64,000 nucleotides of DNA from Celeribacter arenosi (lineage in GTDB: Bacteria; Pseudomonadota; Alphaproteobacteria; Rhodobacterales; Rhodobacteraceae). The translations under genes were made by a program, and so were the position numbers. The stretch covers positions 372,001 through 436,000 of the forward strand of contig NZ_BAABDF010000003.1 in the NCBI RefSeq assembly GCF_039539485.1, given 5' to 3'. This document shows, in pieces, positions 53,355 to 63,055 of this stretch (its first letter is position 1; every line of letters begins with the position of its first letter). Under the pieces are notes generated by a model. It worked only from the letters and a program-made list of their open reading frames with translations. It was not told the DNA's origin and ran no database searches.

Positions 53355-53795
53355 ATGACCAAAACGATCTACATCCTGAACGGACCGAACCTGAACCTTT
53401 TGGGTAAACGGCAGCCTGACATCTACGGTCACGCCACGCTCGAGGATGTTGAGGCGCTCTGTGCATCGGCTGCCAAGGATGCAGGCTGTGACATCGTGTT
53501 TTGTCAGTCGAACCACGAAGGGGATTTGATCGACTGGATTCACGAAGCGCGTGATGCGGCGTCAGGGATCGTGATCAACCCTGCGGCGTTCACCCACACG
53601 TCTGTGGCGATCCTTGATGCGCTCAATACCTTCGACGGGCCCGTGGTCGAAATCCACATCAGTCAGGTTCACAAACGCGAAGCTTTCCGCCACCATTCCT
53701 ATGTTTCGATGCGCGCAGACGGTGTTCTGGCCGGTTTTGGCATCGATGGTTACGCCATGGCCGTGTCGCAAGTTGCGAAAATGATCCCCGCCTGA
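53355..53795 (+). CDS. aroQ: 3-dehydroquinate dehydratase, type II
   Basis: A 146-residue type II dehydroquinase of the shikimate pathway, forming dodecamers. Motifs are LNGPNLNLLGKRQPDIYG (active-site Tyr and Arg), SNHEGDLIDWIHEA, INPAAFTHTSVAILDAL and EIHISQVHKREAFRHHS. AAGGAAC lies upstream of the ATG. It is probably a separate unit set between the sugar operon and the GH3 gene. Confidence 0.96.
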   Translation: MTKTIYILNGPNLNLLGKRQPDIYGHATLEDVEALCASAAKDAGCDIVFCQSNHEGDLIDWIHEARDAASGIVINPAAFTHTSVAILDALNTFDGPVVEIHISQVHKREAFRHHSYVSMRADGVLAGFGIDGYAMAVSQVAKMIPA

Positions 53796-53897
53796 ACGCG
53801 ACCTGTTCCACCGGGAAATCCGACACCGATTAATTCGGGCTTTCTGAGCGCTGGATGCGCCGCTAGGTTGCGCTCCAAGTCAGTTTGGGAGGATCGG

Positions 53898-56339
53898 ATG
53901 ACCAACAAATCCATTGAAGCCATCGTGGATGAAATGACGCTGGAAGAGCAGGTAGCAATCCTGTCTGGCGAAGATTTATGGTCACTTCCGGCAATCGAAC
54001 GGCTCGGGATCGCAAAGATCCGTGTCACCGATGGTCCAAATGGCGCACGTGGGGCCGGATCGTTGATCGGGGGTATCACTGCGGCGGCGTTTCCTGTCGG
54101 GATCGCGATTGGCGCGTCATGGGACACCGATCTCGCGTATGACATCGGCTCTGCGATCGCGGATGAGGTAAAATCCAAGGGCGCTCATGTATCGCTCGCC
54201 CCGACGGTCAACACCCACCGCTCGGTTACAAATGGCCGCAACTTCGAATGCTATTCCGAGGATCCCGAACTGACCGCAGATCTGGCCGTTGGCTACATCA
54301 AGGGCCTTCAGGACAAACAGGTCGCGGCAACGATCAAACACTTCGCGGGCAACGAATCCGAGTTGGAGCGCACCACGATGTCCTCCGAAATCGACGAACG
54401 CAGTCTGCGCGAAATCTATCTGCGTCCCTTCGAATCGGCTGTGAAAGAGGCCGGCACTTGGGGGATCATGTCGTCCTATAACAAACTGAACGGCACCTAC
54501 ACGGCTGAGAGCCATTGGCTGCTAAGCGAGGTGCTACGCGATGATTGGGGCTACGACGGGATCGTAATGTCCGACTGGTTCGGATCACGCTCCACCGCGC
54601 CGACAGTGAACGCGGGTCTCGACCTGGAAATGCCCGGGCCGACACGGGATCGCGGCGAAAAACTCGTGGCAGCGGTGGAGGCAGGCGATGTGTCGCGAGA
54701 CACCGTGCGCACGCGGGCGCTCAACGTGCTGCGTTGGATGGAGCGCACGGGCGCACTTCATGACACGACGGAGTGGGTGGAAAAGGCCGACAATCGCGCC
54801 GAACACCGTGCGCTGATCCGTCGTGCGGGCGCTGATTGCGCGGTTCTTCTCAAAAACGACGGTATTCTCCCGCTCAACGCCGAAGAAGGGTCGATTGCCG
54901 TTATCGGCCCCAATGCGCATATCGCGCAGATCATGGGCGGCGGATCCGCGCAGTTGAACCCACATTATCGCGTCTCGCCTCTGGACGGCCTGAAGGCGCG
55001 GCTTGGCGAGAGCAATCTTACCTTTGCCGCAGGCTGCACCAACCATCGGTGGGAGCCGGTCCTGACGGGTGACTTCACCGTTTCCTATTTCAACAACACC
55101 ACCATATCGGGTGATCCGGTCCACACGGAAAGCGTTAGCGAAATCAACAACTTCTGGATTCCTCCTTTTGGCGGCGCGCAGGTCGATCCATCGGCATTTT
55201 CCGCGAGGGCCACAGGCACATTTACCGTCCCGACCTCGGGTATCCATAATCTGGGCGTGCACTCGGCGGGTCTGTCCAAAGTCTATGTTGATGGGAAACT
55301 CGTCGCGGATGCATGGACGAATTGGACAAGCGGGCGCACGTTCTTCGAGGAAGGGTGTGACGAGGTCGTGGGCGAGGTCGAACTGGAGGCAGGGCGCAGT
55401 CACGAGATCACGGTCGAATTCCGCTCCCGTGCCGCAGACAACCTGATCCTGTCTGCAATCCGGGTCGGTCTGTCCAAACCACTCGGCGATGAGGACATTG
55501 CCGAAGCCGCGCGCATCGCGTCACAGGCGCAAACAGCTCTGGTCTTCGTGGGCCGGTCCGGCGAGTGGGATACCGAAGGGTCCGACCTGCTCGATATCGA
55601 TCTGCCCGGTCGCCAGAACGATCTGGTCGCCGCCGTTGTCGCCGCCAACCCGAACACCATTGTCGTGCTGCAAACCGGCGGCCCTATTGAGATGCCGTGG
55701 CTCGGCAAAGTGCGGGGCCTCGTCCAATTCTGGTACCCCGGTCAGGAGGTCGGCAACGCCGTGGCTGATGTGATCTTTGGCGATGCCGAACCGGCAGGAC
55801 GCCTGCCACAGACATTCCCCGCCCGCTGGCGCGACAACCCCACGTGGAGCCAGGACCCGGAAATCTATCCCGGACTCGATGGCAAGGTGCGTTACGAAGA
55901 GGGCGTTTTCATCGGCTATCGTCACTACCAAACGCAAGGAATCGAGCCGCTGTTCCCGTTTGGATTTGGTCTGTCCTACGCCAGTTTCGAGCTTTCCGAG
56001 ACGACTGTGGATGCTGATACCTTGTCCGTTCGCACCAAGGTGACGAACACCTCGGATCGCGCCGGCAAGACCGTCATCCAACTCTACCTTGGCGACGACG
56101 AGGCGAGCGTGCCGCGGCCCGCAAAGGAACTGAAGGGCTTTGCCAAAGTGGCGCTGGAGGCAGGTGAGACGAAGGCAGTTACCATTCAGCTGTCACCGCG
56201 CGATTTCGCGTTTTTCGATGTTTCCGCGCGGCTATGGCGGGTTGAGGAGGGCAGCTTCACAATTTCCCTCGGCTTCTCGGCAGATGATATCGCTGCAACG
56301 CTTCACTTGTCGCGCCCTGCGGCAGAAATCGCGGTCTGA
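53898..56339 (+). CDS. Glycoside hydrolase family 3 enzyme with inserted PA14 domain
   Basis: An 813-residue GH3 enzyme: TIM-barrel domain with DGPNGARG, KHFAGNESE and the nucleophile Asp226 in IVMSDWFGS; an alpha/beta sandwich domain interrupted by a PA14 domain (about residues 390-520, including GVHSAGLSKVYVDGKLVAD); and a C-terminal fibronectin-III-like domain. No signal peptide is present, so it acts in the cytoplasm on imported glycosides. Specificity (beta-glucosidase, xylosidase, arabinosidase or galactosidase) cannot be read from sequence; the sugar operon suggests arabinose- or galactose-containing substrates. The start is the ATG at 53898 after GGGAGGA. Confidence 0.88.
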   Translation: MTNKSIEAIVDEMTLEEQVAILSGEDLWSLPAIERLGIAKIRVTDGPNGARGAGSLIGGITAAAFPVGIAIGASWDTDLAYDIGSAIADEVKSKGAHVSLAPTVNTHRSVTNGRNFECYSEDPELTADLAVGYIKGLQDKQVAATIKHFAGNESELERTTMSSEIDERSLREIYLRPFESAVKEAGTWGIMSSYNKLNGTYTAESHWLLSEVLRDDWGYDGIVMSDWFGSRSTAPTVNAGLDLEMPGPTRDRGEKLVAAVEAGDVSRDTVRTRALNVLRWMERTGALHDTTEWVEKADNRAEHRALIRRAGADCAVLLKNDGILPLNAEEGSIAVIGPNAHIAQIMGGGSAQLNPHYRVSPLDGLKARLGESNLTFAAGCTNHRWEPVLTGDFTVSYFNNTTISGDPVHTESVSEINNFWIPPFGGAQVDPSAFSARATGTFTVPTSGIHNLGVHSAGLSKVYVDGKLVADAWTNWTSGRTFFEEGCDEVVGEVELEAGRSHEITVEFRSRAADNLILSAIRVGLSKPLGDEDIAEAARIASQAQTALVFVGRSGEWDTEGSDLLDIDLPGRQNDLVAAVVAANPNTIVVLQTGGPIEMPWLGKVRGLVQFWYPGQEVGNAVADVIFGDAEPAGRLPQTFPARWRDNPTWSQDPEIYPGLDGKVRYEEGVFIGYRHYQTQGIEPLFPFGFGLSYASFELSETTVDADTLSVRTKVTNTSDRAGKTVIQLYLGDDEASVPRPAKELKGFAKVALEAGETKAVTIQLSPRDFAFFDVSARLWRVEEGSFTISLGFSADDIAATLHLSRPAAEIAV

Positions 56340-56344
56340 TCCGG

Positions 56345-57220
56345 ATGACGTCTCGGCGCTTTCTCTTTGTCGGATCGACAGGACGGATTGGGCGTCTCCT
56401 CAACCGTGCGCTCCGTCAGGCGCCGGTAGACGGAGTTGAAATGGTTTGGGTGGTTCGCCGCCCGGACGCGGAATTCGATGATACACTGGTTTGGCCCGAT
56501 CTTTCGGATCCGGCACCCCTGTTGGAACATGTCGCCAAATTCGGTGCCTTTGATGTCGTCTTCGGTTTTGCTGGCGTTTCGCAGAACTCGGACAAATCGG
56601 ACCCGACCGCTATGGCGCAGCACGTATCGCTCGCGCGAAATACGGTTTTGGCCGCGAAGGTTGCGGGAATTCCGCGTGTTTTGCTGGCATCTTCGTCGGC
56701 GGTTTACGGCGCGGGAAAAGGCGTGCCGTTTCGCGAAGATGATCCTCTCACGCCCGTGAATGCCTATGGCGCTTCGAAACGGGACATGGAGCACGCAGTG
56801 AGCGGCGAAGACGGCGTTACGTGTTTACGGGTCGGGAATGTCGCCGGTGCGGATATGCTTTTGACCAATGCCCTCGCGTCGGATGGGGCGCCTCTCACCC
56901 TCGACATTTTCCCCGATGGGCACGGACCGCGGCGCTCTTATATCGGTCCAAATAATCTGGCGCGGGTTTTGGTGGGGCTAGCGTCAGTACCATCGCCTCT
57001 TCCAAAACTACTGAATGTTGCCGCCCCGAACCCTGTGGCCATGGATTCGATCCTCGACGCTGCAGGTATCAAATGGACCTCCCGCCCCAAATCGGCATCG
57101 GGACATCAGGACATCGTGCTCGATTGCGCCCGCATCGCACAGGTCGTTCCCTCCGAGATTTCCGAAGTGACCGCAGAAGGGATCGTGGCGGACTGGCAGC
57201 GCACGATAGGTGCCCTATGA
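56345..57220 (+). CDS. NAD-dependent epimerase/dehydratase-family protein
   Basis: A 291-residue short-chain dehydrogenase of the extended type. The Rossmann motif is FVGSTGRIGRLLNRAL, and the active-site region reads ASSSAVYGAGKGVPF followed by VNAYGASKRDMEH, giving Ser, Tyr and Lys. It would modify a nucleotide-linked sugar. The stop overlaps the next start (ATGA), linking it to exopolysaccharide synthesis. It begins five bases after the GH3 gene. Confidence 0.82.
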   Translation: MTSRRFLFVGSTGRIGRLLNRALRQAPVDGVEMVWVVRRPDAEFDDTLVWPDLSDPAPLLEHVAKFGAFDVVFGFAGVSQNSDKSDPTAMAQHVSLARNTVLAAKVAGIPRVLLASSSAVYGAGKGVPFREDDPLTPVNAYGASKRDMEHAVSGEDGVTCLRVGNVAGADMLLTNALASDGAPLTLDIFPDGHGPRRSYIGPNNLARVLVGLASVPSPLPKLLNVAAPNPVAMDSILDAAGIKWTSRPKSASGHQDIVLDCARIAQVVPSEISEVTAEGIVADWQRTIGAL

Positions 57221-57828
57221 CCCTCTCAAAGCGACTCTTCGATATTGCCCTATCGCTCCTGCTGATGGTTTTACTGTCGCCGGTGATTGCCTGCATCGGC
57301 GTCTTGATATGGCTGCGCGACGGGTCGCCGGTCTTCTATGTCTCCGAGCGGATGAAAACGGACAAAATCGCCTTCTCACTGATCAAGTTCCGCACGATGA
57401 GCCATGCAACATCCGACAGCGGTGTTTCAGGGGGCGACAAATCGGGCCGGATTACCCGCACAGGGCGCTTTCTGCGCCGCACGCGGCTCGACGAGTTACC
57501 GCAGCTTTGGAATATTCTTCGCGGGGACATGTCGTTTGTCGGCCCACGCCCCCCTTTGCGCACCTATGTCGAGCGGTTTCCCGACCTCTACGCAGACGTT
57601 CTGAAATGCCGCCCCGGCGTGACGGGTTTGGCAACTCTGATCTTTCATCGCCACGAAGAGATGCTGCTCGCGCCGTGCAAAGACGCCGAAACGACGGATG
57701 AGGTCTACGCGCGTCGCTGTGTCCCGCGAAAAGCCCGCCTCGACATGATCTATGCCGCTAGAAGAAGTTTCTGTTTTGATCTGTTTTTGGTCTTTCAAAC
57801 GGTACGGAAACTACTCAAGAGAGGCTGA
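57217..57828 (+). CDS. Undecaprenyl-phosphate sugar phosphotransferase
   Basis: A 203-residue monotopic phosphoglycosyl transferase (bacterial sugar transferase family). After KRLFDIALSLLLMVLLSPVI, one N-terminal hydrophobic helix, come IKFRTMSH, GRFLRRTRLDELPQLWNILRG (part) and MSFVGPRP, all diagnostic. It adds the first sugar phosphate to the lipid carrier and so starts a polysaccharide or glycan. It lacks the extra domains of WbaP or WcaJ. It overlaps the epimerase gene by four bases. Confidence 0.9.
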   Translation: MTLSKRLFDIALSLLLMVLLSPVIACIGVLIWLRDGSPVFYVSERMKTDKIAFSLIKFRTMSHATSDSGVSGGDKSGRITRTGRFLRRTRLDELPQLWNILRGDMSFVGPRPPLRTYVERFPDLYADVLKCRPGVTGLATLIFHRHEEMLLAPCKDAETTDEVYARRCVPRKARLDMIYAARRSFCFDLFLVFQTVRKLLKRG

Positions 57829-57961
57829 TTTTTGCCGACTTTTGAGCGGCCTGTGGACATCACTGCCCGTTTTGGTGCACAGGTTGATTGCTTCTATGCA
57901 CATACACCTCAAAGGCGTGCAGGCTGAGGCAAGTAGAATTCACGAATCCGGACCCGTTTGA

Positions 57962-59848
57962 GTGTATAACAAAGTTCTCATTGATGGATTGACCGCACTG
58001 CCCCACAAATTGGTGCGCGCAATTCTCGTCGTGTCGGACTTTTCAATGGTCGTTCTTTCCGCCCTCTTGGCGATTGGCATGATCATCGGGTTCGAGAATT
58101 TCGGTGGCAGCGCGCACCTGTGGCAGTTCCTGTGCCTCATCGGTGCGATATCCCTGATCACCATTTTCGTCTTCCGGATTCAGTTGATCAAACTCTCTGT
58201 TTTCAGCTCCCGCGATGTTCTCAAAATCGGGCAGGCCGCAGGCGTTTTGACGATCGTCCACCTGTTCGGGGCCTTGATGCTCGATGTGCCGCGCGCGATT
58301 GCGTTGACGCTTGTCTTTGGCAGTCTCGCCTTCACGTCTATGGTGGCATCCCGTGCGATTGCTACGGTGGCTCTGGGCGCGTTGCGTGACCGGATCCGTG
58401 CGCGCAGGCCTGTTGCGATTTTCGGGGCCGGCGGTACGGGCATCCAGTTGGCCTCTGCCCTTCGAACGTCGCCCGATGTGCGCCCCGTCATGTTCTTTGA
58501 CGACAACCCCCTCCTGCATGGGATGGATATTGGCGGCATTCCGGTGGCACCTCCGCGCGAATTGGTGATCGAAGCGGCACGTCGCGGGCTAGAGCAGTTG
58601 ATCATTGCATTGCCGGAAAGCGCGCAGGAACGGCGCGACGGATTGGTCGAGATTTGCGAACGCATCAACATGGAAGTTCAGGTTCTTCCACCGTTTGCCG
58701 AACTCCTCGCCGGGAAATCGAATACGCCCGAGCTCAAAACAGTGGACCCGCATGACATTCTGGGTCGCGCAAAGGTCGATTTGGACACGCCCGAAATCGC
58801 CAAGAGTTATGCTGGGCGTGTGGTGATGGTCACGGGTGCGGGCGGGTCGATCGGCTCCGAACTATGTCGTCAAATCCTGACCTGCCGTCCGGCCAAAATC
58901 GTCCTTTTCGACGTTGCAGAGTACAACCTCTATAAAATCGAACACGAACTGAACCCCTTGGCCGACGAACGCAAAGTTGCGCTTTCCGCCCATCTGGGAT
59001 CGGTCTCGGACGCCACGCGCGTGAAAAAGGTGATCGGCGACGAAAATGTCGAGATCATCCTCCACGCAGCCGCTTACAAACATGTGCCCCTTATCGAGAC
59101 GAATGAGATCGAGGGCGCGCGCAACAATGTCATGGGAACCAAGATCATCGCAGACGCCGCTGTTGCGGCCGGTGTTGAGCGGTTCATCCTCGTGTCCACG
59201 GACAAAGCGGTGCGCCCCACAAACATCATGGGCGCGACCAAACGGATGGCGGAACTGATCATCCAGGACCTCCAAACCCGCACCCAGGCGACAAAATTCG
59301 CGATGGTGCGCTTTGGAAACGTGTTGGGGTCTTCGGGTTCTGTGATGCCACTGTTCCAGAAACAGCTGGAGGCGGGCGGTCCGCTAACCGTGACCCACCC
59401 CGACGTGTGCCGCTACTTCATGACGGTGAACGAAGCCGCACGGTTGGTTCTGTTGTCGGGTGCCTATGCGACCGGTGGGGATGTCTTTGTCCTCGACATG
59501 GGCAAACCACAGCGGATCATCGACATCGCTTACAAGTTGATCAAATTGTCCGGTCGGACAGTCAAAAACCCTGCCACAGGCGAGGGCGACATCGAGGTAA
59601 AGGTGATCGGTCTGCGCCCCGGCGAGAAGCTCTACGAAGAGCTGCTGATCGACCAAAAGAACGTCGTGCCAACGCCGCACCCGAAAATCCTGCGCGCCGA
59701 GGAAGATTATCTTTCCCAGATCGAAGTCGCGGCCTTCCTGAGGGAAGTGCAGCAGGCAATCGACTCCTCCAATGCGACCCAGCTCAGGAAAGTTGTGGCC
59801 GCGCGGATTGACGGATATAAGACCCAACAACTGCCCGTTAACGCTTAA
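57962..59848 (+). CDS. CapD/FlaA1-type nucleotide-sugar dehydratase, membrane form
   Basis: A 628-residue protein. Four N-terminal helices (about residues 18-120) anchor it, followed by a CoA-binding-like Rossmann domain (VAIFGAGGTGIQLASAL) and a dehydratase domain with VMVTGAGGSIGSELCRQI, HAAAYKHVPL and STDKAVRPTNIMGATKR. The Tyr of the usual triad is replaced by Met, as in WbpM/PglF, 4,6-dehydratases of UDP-N-acetylglucosamine. The start is a GTG at 57962 with no strong ribosome site. It likely makes a deoxy-sugar for the glycan built by the neighbouring transferase. Confidence 0.9.
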   Translation: MYNKVLIDGLTALPHKLVRAILVVSDFSMVVLSALLAIGMIIGFENFGGSAHLWQFLCLIGAISLITIFVFRIQLIKLSVFSSRDVLKIGQAAGVLTIVHLFGALMLDVPRAIALTLVFGSLAFTSMVASRAIATVALGALRDRIRARRPVAIFGAGGTGIQLASALRTSPDVRPVMFFDDNPLLHGMDIGGIPVAPPRELVIEAARRGLEQLIIALPESAQERRDGLVEICERINMEVQVLPPFAELLAGKSNTPELKTVDPHDILGRAKVDLDTPEIAKSYAGRVVMVTGAGGSIGSELCRQILTCRPAKIVLFDVAEYNLYKIEHELNPLADERKVALSAHLGSVSDATRVKKVIGDENVEIILHAAAYKHVPLIETNEIEGARNNVMGTKIIADAAVAAGVERFILVSTDKAVRPTNIMGATKRMAELIIQDLQTRTQATKFAMVRFGNVLGSSGSVMPLFQKQLEAGGPLTVTHPDVCRYFMTVNEAARLVLLSGAYATGGDVFVLDMGKPQRIIDIAYKLIKLSGRTVKNPATGEGDIEVKVIGLRPGEKLYEELLIDQKNVVPTPHPKILRAEEDYLSQIEVAAFLREVQQAIDSSNATQLRKVVAARIDGYKTQQLPVNA

Positions 59849-59929
59849 CACTGTTCGCGCGACGGGAAAGCACCTAAGAAAAGGTGCAGTTAAGTGGGAT
59901 CGGCATGTGCCGAAACGGGGGCCAATGCG

Positions 59930-62044
59930 GTGACAAAAACGAATTCGTTTCTCCGGACAGTCGTCTGCGCAGGCAGCGTTATCGGCGTTGCATCGCCCGC
60001 CTGGCCTGAAACCCTAGAGAGCACGCGTTACGGGCTATACGGCAATCCCGGCATCATCGACATGCCTTCGGCAGAGGTTGCGCCGGACGGCGAACTATCG
60101 CTCTCCCATATCCGTTTCGGACCAACGGTGCGGACTTCCCTAACCTTCCAGATTGCGCCGCGTTTGTCCGGCAGCTTGATCTATTCGGGCACCAAAAACC
60201 TCACCGACGACTACGATGTTTACTGGGATCGCTCCTTTGACCTCGCCTACCGTCTAGTCGATGAAACCGAATGGCGCCCTGCGGTGAATATCGGTTTGCG
60301 TGACTTCCTCGGAACGGGGTTGCTGGGCGGTGAATACATTGTCGCGACCAAGTCCATCGGGGACAAGCTGCGCGTCACGGGCGGGCTCGGATGGGGGCGT
60401 CTGGCGTCCTATAATCCAACCAGCCTGTCGTTTGGAACACGTCCCGCGATCACGAGCGTTAACACCGGCGGCACACCGAACTACGACCAATGGTTCCGCG
60501 GCCCCGTCGCGGTCTTCGGTGGCCTGACCTATGCGGTAAACGACAAACTGACATTGATGGCCGAATACTCTTCGGACGCATATGAGCAGGAAGTCGATCG
60601 CGGCATTTATGAACACAACTCCCCCGTCAACGTCGGCCTGAACTACCGCATCCGCGATAGTTATAATCTGACGGCGGCCTATGTTTCCGGCTCCAAACTC
60701 GCATTCGCGATTACCGGCACGCTGAACCCGAAAAAGCCACGGGTGTCCGGCGGCATCGAACAGGCCCCGCTGCCCGTTCGCGTGCGCCCCTCGCCGAGTG
60801 CGGATCCTTTGGGATGGTCTGGCAAATGGATCGAAGACGGCACAGACGAGCCGGGAATCCGCAAAAGCGTCGCAGAGGCGATGTCAAAAGAGGGTCTGGT
60901 CCTCGAGGCGATGTCGCTCACTTCGACCCGCACAGAAGTCCGGTTCCGCAACACCCGCTATCCGGCCCGCGCCGAGGCGTTGGGCCGTCTGTCCCGGATG
61001 ATGTCGCGGGCCTTCCCGCCGTCGGTCGAGACCTTCGTGCTCACCGAAGTTGTAAACGGCGTCCCCACCCATTCGACGGTCATTTCGCGCCGCGATCTGG
61101 AGCGTTACGAATTTGAACCCGCCGGCACCATGCTCGAAGCAGTCACTTTCGCCGATCCACTGTCACTGCAATCCGACCGCCTCGTCGCGGTGGACGGAGT
61201 GTATCCGAAACTGAGATGGTCAGTTGGCCCCTACCTCGCGGCCTCTCTTTTCGACCCCGACACCCCCGTGCGCTTTGATGCGGGTGTGCGTGCGCGGGTG
61301 AAATACGAGCTGGCGCGCGGACTGACACTGAACGGTGCAGCATCGGTCAAATTGACCGGCAATATCTCCGACAACAGCGTGGCCGTGAGCGATGCGGAGC
61401 TACCCGTTGTGCGCCGCGACTCTTCGCTCTATTCCGACCGTGTCCAACTCGAAAACCTGACGACAAACTGGTACGCGCGCCCTGGCAAAAACCTCTATTC
61501 GCGGGTGTCTGTTGGCTATCTGGAACGGATGTATGGCGGCGTTTCCGGCGAAGTTCTCTGGAAGCAGCCGTTGAATCGCTTCGCCCTAGGCGCAGAGGTC
61601 AACTACGCCGCAAAGCGTGACCCTGACAGCCTGTTTGGCTTTGATGATTACGACACCGTCACCGGTCATGTCAGCGCCTATTATGACTTTGGCAATGGCT
61701 ACCACGGGCAGGTCGACATGGGCCGTTACCTTGCTGGCGACTGGGGCGCGACCGTTTCCGTCGACCGCGAATTCAATAACGGTTTCCGTGTAGGGGCCTA
61801 CGCAACTCTGACTGATGTGCCATTCGATGAGTTTGGCGAAGGGTCGTTCGACAAAGGTATCCGCATTACGATGCCGGTCGACTGGTTCGTGGGCACGCCG
61901 ACGTTGGAGAAAAACGATGTCGTCCTTCAGTCGCTGACACGGGATGGTGGCGCACGCCTGAACGTGTCCGGCCGCCTCTATGAACAAATCCGTGCCACGC
62001 AGGGCGCCGAGATTGAAGATCGCTGGGGGCGCTTCTGGAGATGA
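59930..62044 (+). CDS. YjbH-family outer-membrane exopolysaccharide protein
   Basis: A 704-residue beta-rich protein with a signal peptide (about residues 1-26), starting preferably at the GTG at 59930 after GGGGGCC. The frame is open to another GTG at 59894. The family signature follows: STRYGLYGNPGIIDMPSAE near the start and a long region of alternating strands that probably forms a beta-barrel in the outer membrane. In E. coli YjbEFGH affects exopolysaccharide. It is coupled to the YjbF-like lipoprotein gene by a four-base overlap. Confidence 0.85.
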   Translation: MTKTNSFLRTVVCAGSVIGVASPAWPETLESTRYGLYGNPGIIDMPSAEVAPDGELSLSHIRFGPTVRTSLTFQIAPRLSGSLIYSGTKNLTDDYDVYWDRSFDLAYRLVDETEWRPAVNIGLRDFLGTGLLGGEYIVATKSIGDKLRVTGGLGWGRLASYNPTSLSFGTRPAITSVNTGGTPNYDQWFRGPVAVFGGLTYAVNDKLTLMAEYSSDAYEQEVDRGIYEHNSPVNVGLNYRIRDSYNLTAAYVSGSKLAFAITGTLNPKKPRVSGGIEQAPLPVRVRPSPSADPLGWSGKWIEDGTDEPGIRKSVAEAMSKEGLVLEAMSLTSTRTEVRFRNTRYPARAEALGRLSRMMSRAFPPSVETFVLTEVVNGVPTHSTVISRRDLERYEFEPAGTMLEAVTFADPLSLQSDRLVAVDGVYPKLRWSVGPYLAASLFDPDTPVRFDAGVRARVKYELARGLTLNGAASVKLTGNISDNSVAVSDAELPVVRRDSSLYSDRVQLENLTTNWYARPGKNLYSRVSVGYLERMYGGVSGEVLWKQPLNRFALGAEVNYAAKRDPDSLFGFDDYDTVTGHVSAYYDFGNGYHGQVDMGRYLAGDWGATVSVDREFNNGFRVGAYATLTDVPFDEFGEGSFDKGIRITMPVDWFVGTPTLEKNDVVLQSLTRDGGARLNVSGRLYEQIRATQGAEIEDRWGRFWR

Positions 62045-62733
62045 GTTTGATACGCACACTCCTTGCCACCATGGCGGTGGCCACGCTCCTGTCCGGTTGC
62101 GGCAATGACCAAACCGCGCAGCGCACAAAGGACACCGTTGGTGAACTGCGCGGAATGATCAAAGCGCGCCTTTCCGGCAAAAAACCCGCTCCTCAGACCC
62201 AACCTGATCCCCGCCTCGCCATCGACGCGACGCTGAAAGCGATCCCCGGTGTTCCGCTCCAGTTTGTCTTGTTCGAGAAAACGGGCTCCTACGCCATTTC
62301 TTCAGTCTACGGCACGAATGGGGGGGTCGTGACATGGGTGACGGCTGACAAGTTGTCGATGAGTTTCGATGGGCCGGTCCTGACCGCCACCCGCGGGTTC
62401 GGCAATGATCTGATGTCCCTCGAAGACGGTGGCGCCTCTGCGATCATCGCCCGTCGCGGTTCGGGCACAGTGCAAAAGACCTACCGTTTTCTGGACGGGC
62501 TGGACCGCACAGCGCGCCTGCCCAGCACTTGCACAATCAAACCCGGCGCGCGTGAAACCATCGCGAATGGGGACATCCGCGTGAGCGCAACTGTCGTCAC
62601 CGAAAGCTGCAGCGCGGGCGGCCAGAAATTCAACAATGTCTATTGGGTTGATGCATCCGGCCGGATGGTCCAATCGGTCCAGTGGGGCGGTCCCGGCCTC
62701 GGCAAGATGGTGTTCCAGCGCCTTCGGTACTGA
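62041..62733 (+). CDS. YjbF-family lipoprotein
   Basis: A 230-residue lipoprotein. The lipobox is LLSGCG, with Cys20 as the modified residue. The mature part has the YjbF/GfcB pattern, including FEKTGSYAISSVYGTNGG, VVTWVTADKLSMSF and a late NNVYWVDASGRMVQS. These proteins join YjbH/GfcD in group-4 capsule or exopolysaccharide export. It starts within the YjbH stop (ATGA). A hairpin terminator follows at 62792. Confidence 0.85.
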   Translation: MSLIRTLLATMAVATLLSGCGNDQTAQRTKDTVGELRGMIKARLSGKKPAPQTQPDPRLAIDATLKAIPGVPLQFVLFEKTGSYAISSVYGTNGGVVTWVTADKLSMSFDGPVLTATRGFGNDLMSLEDGGASAIIARRGSGTVQKTYRFLDGLDRTARLPSTCTIKPGARETIANGDIRVSATVVTESCSAGGQKFNNVYWVDASGRMVQSVQWGGPGLGKMVFQRLRY

Positions 62734-62791
62734 TCCTGCGTGCCGGTGTCGGCAGACGGCATTTCATCCCTTAACCATCAGCACAAAAGAA

Positions 62792-62817
62792 AACGGCGGC
62801 CCGTAAGGACCGCCGTT
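62792..62817. terminator. Bidirectional terminator between yjbF and the small secreted gene
   Basis: AACGGCGG (62792-62799) pairs with CCGCCGTT (62810-62817); after a C-A mismatch two more pairs close a GTAA loop. T's follow on the minus-strand side, so it best serves the small minus-strand gene, but it also lies 59 bases after the yjbF stop. Confidence 0.75.
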
Positions 62818-62839
62818 CAGACTATAACGTCAGACGATA

Positions 62840-63055
62840 TTAGAGTTCGTCAGCGGTGTCGTCAGAAGAGTTCAGAGCAACGGCGAGAGCCGCAACGCCG
62901 AGAAGCAGAAGAAGTGCGTTGCCACCGAGGGAGCCGGAAGAACCGGACTCTTCGATCACAGGGATTTCTTCGATCACGGGCTCGGAATAACCACCAGCGT
63001 GAGCAGCGGAAACGGTCGCGAGAGCGAGCGTAGCAGCGTAGATAACTTTTTTCAT
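62840..63055 (-). CDS. Small secreted or membrane-anchored protein with acidic repeat
   Basis: A 71-residue protein from the ATG at 63053-63055, with GGAG upstream. A signal peptide (MKKVIYAATLALATVSAAHA) is followed by GGYSEPVIEEIPVIEE with the PVIEE unit twice, a Gly/Ser linker, a hydrophobic stretch (ALLLLLGVAALAVAL) and an acidic end. No Arg cluster follows the helix, so it is not a classic sortase-like signal. The function is unknown. It converges on the exopolysaccharide genes. Confidence 0.7.
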   Translation of the reverse strand: MKKVIYAATLALATVSAAHAGGYSEPVIEEIPVIEESGSSGSLGGNALLLLLGVAALAVALNSSDDTADEL

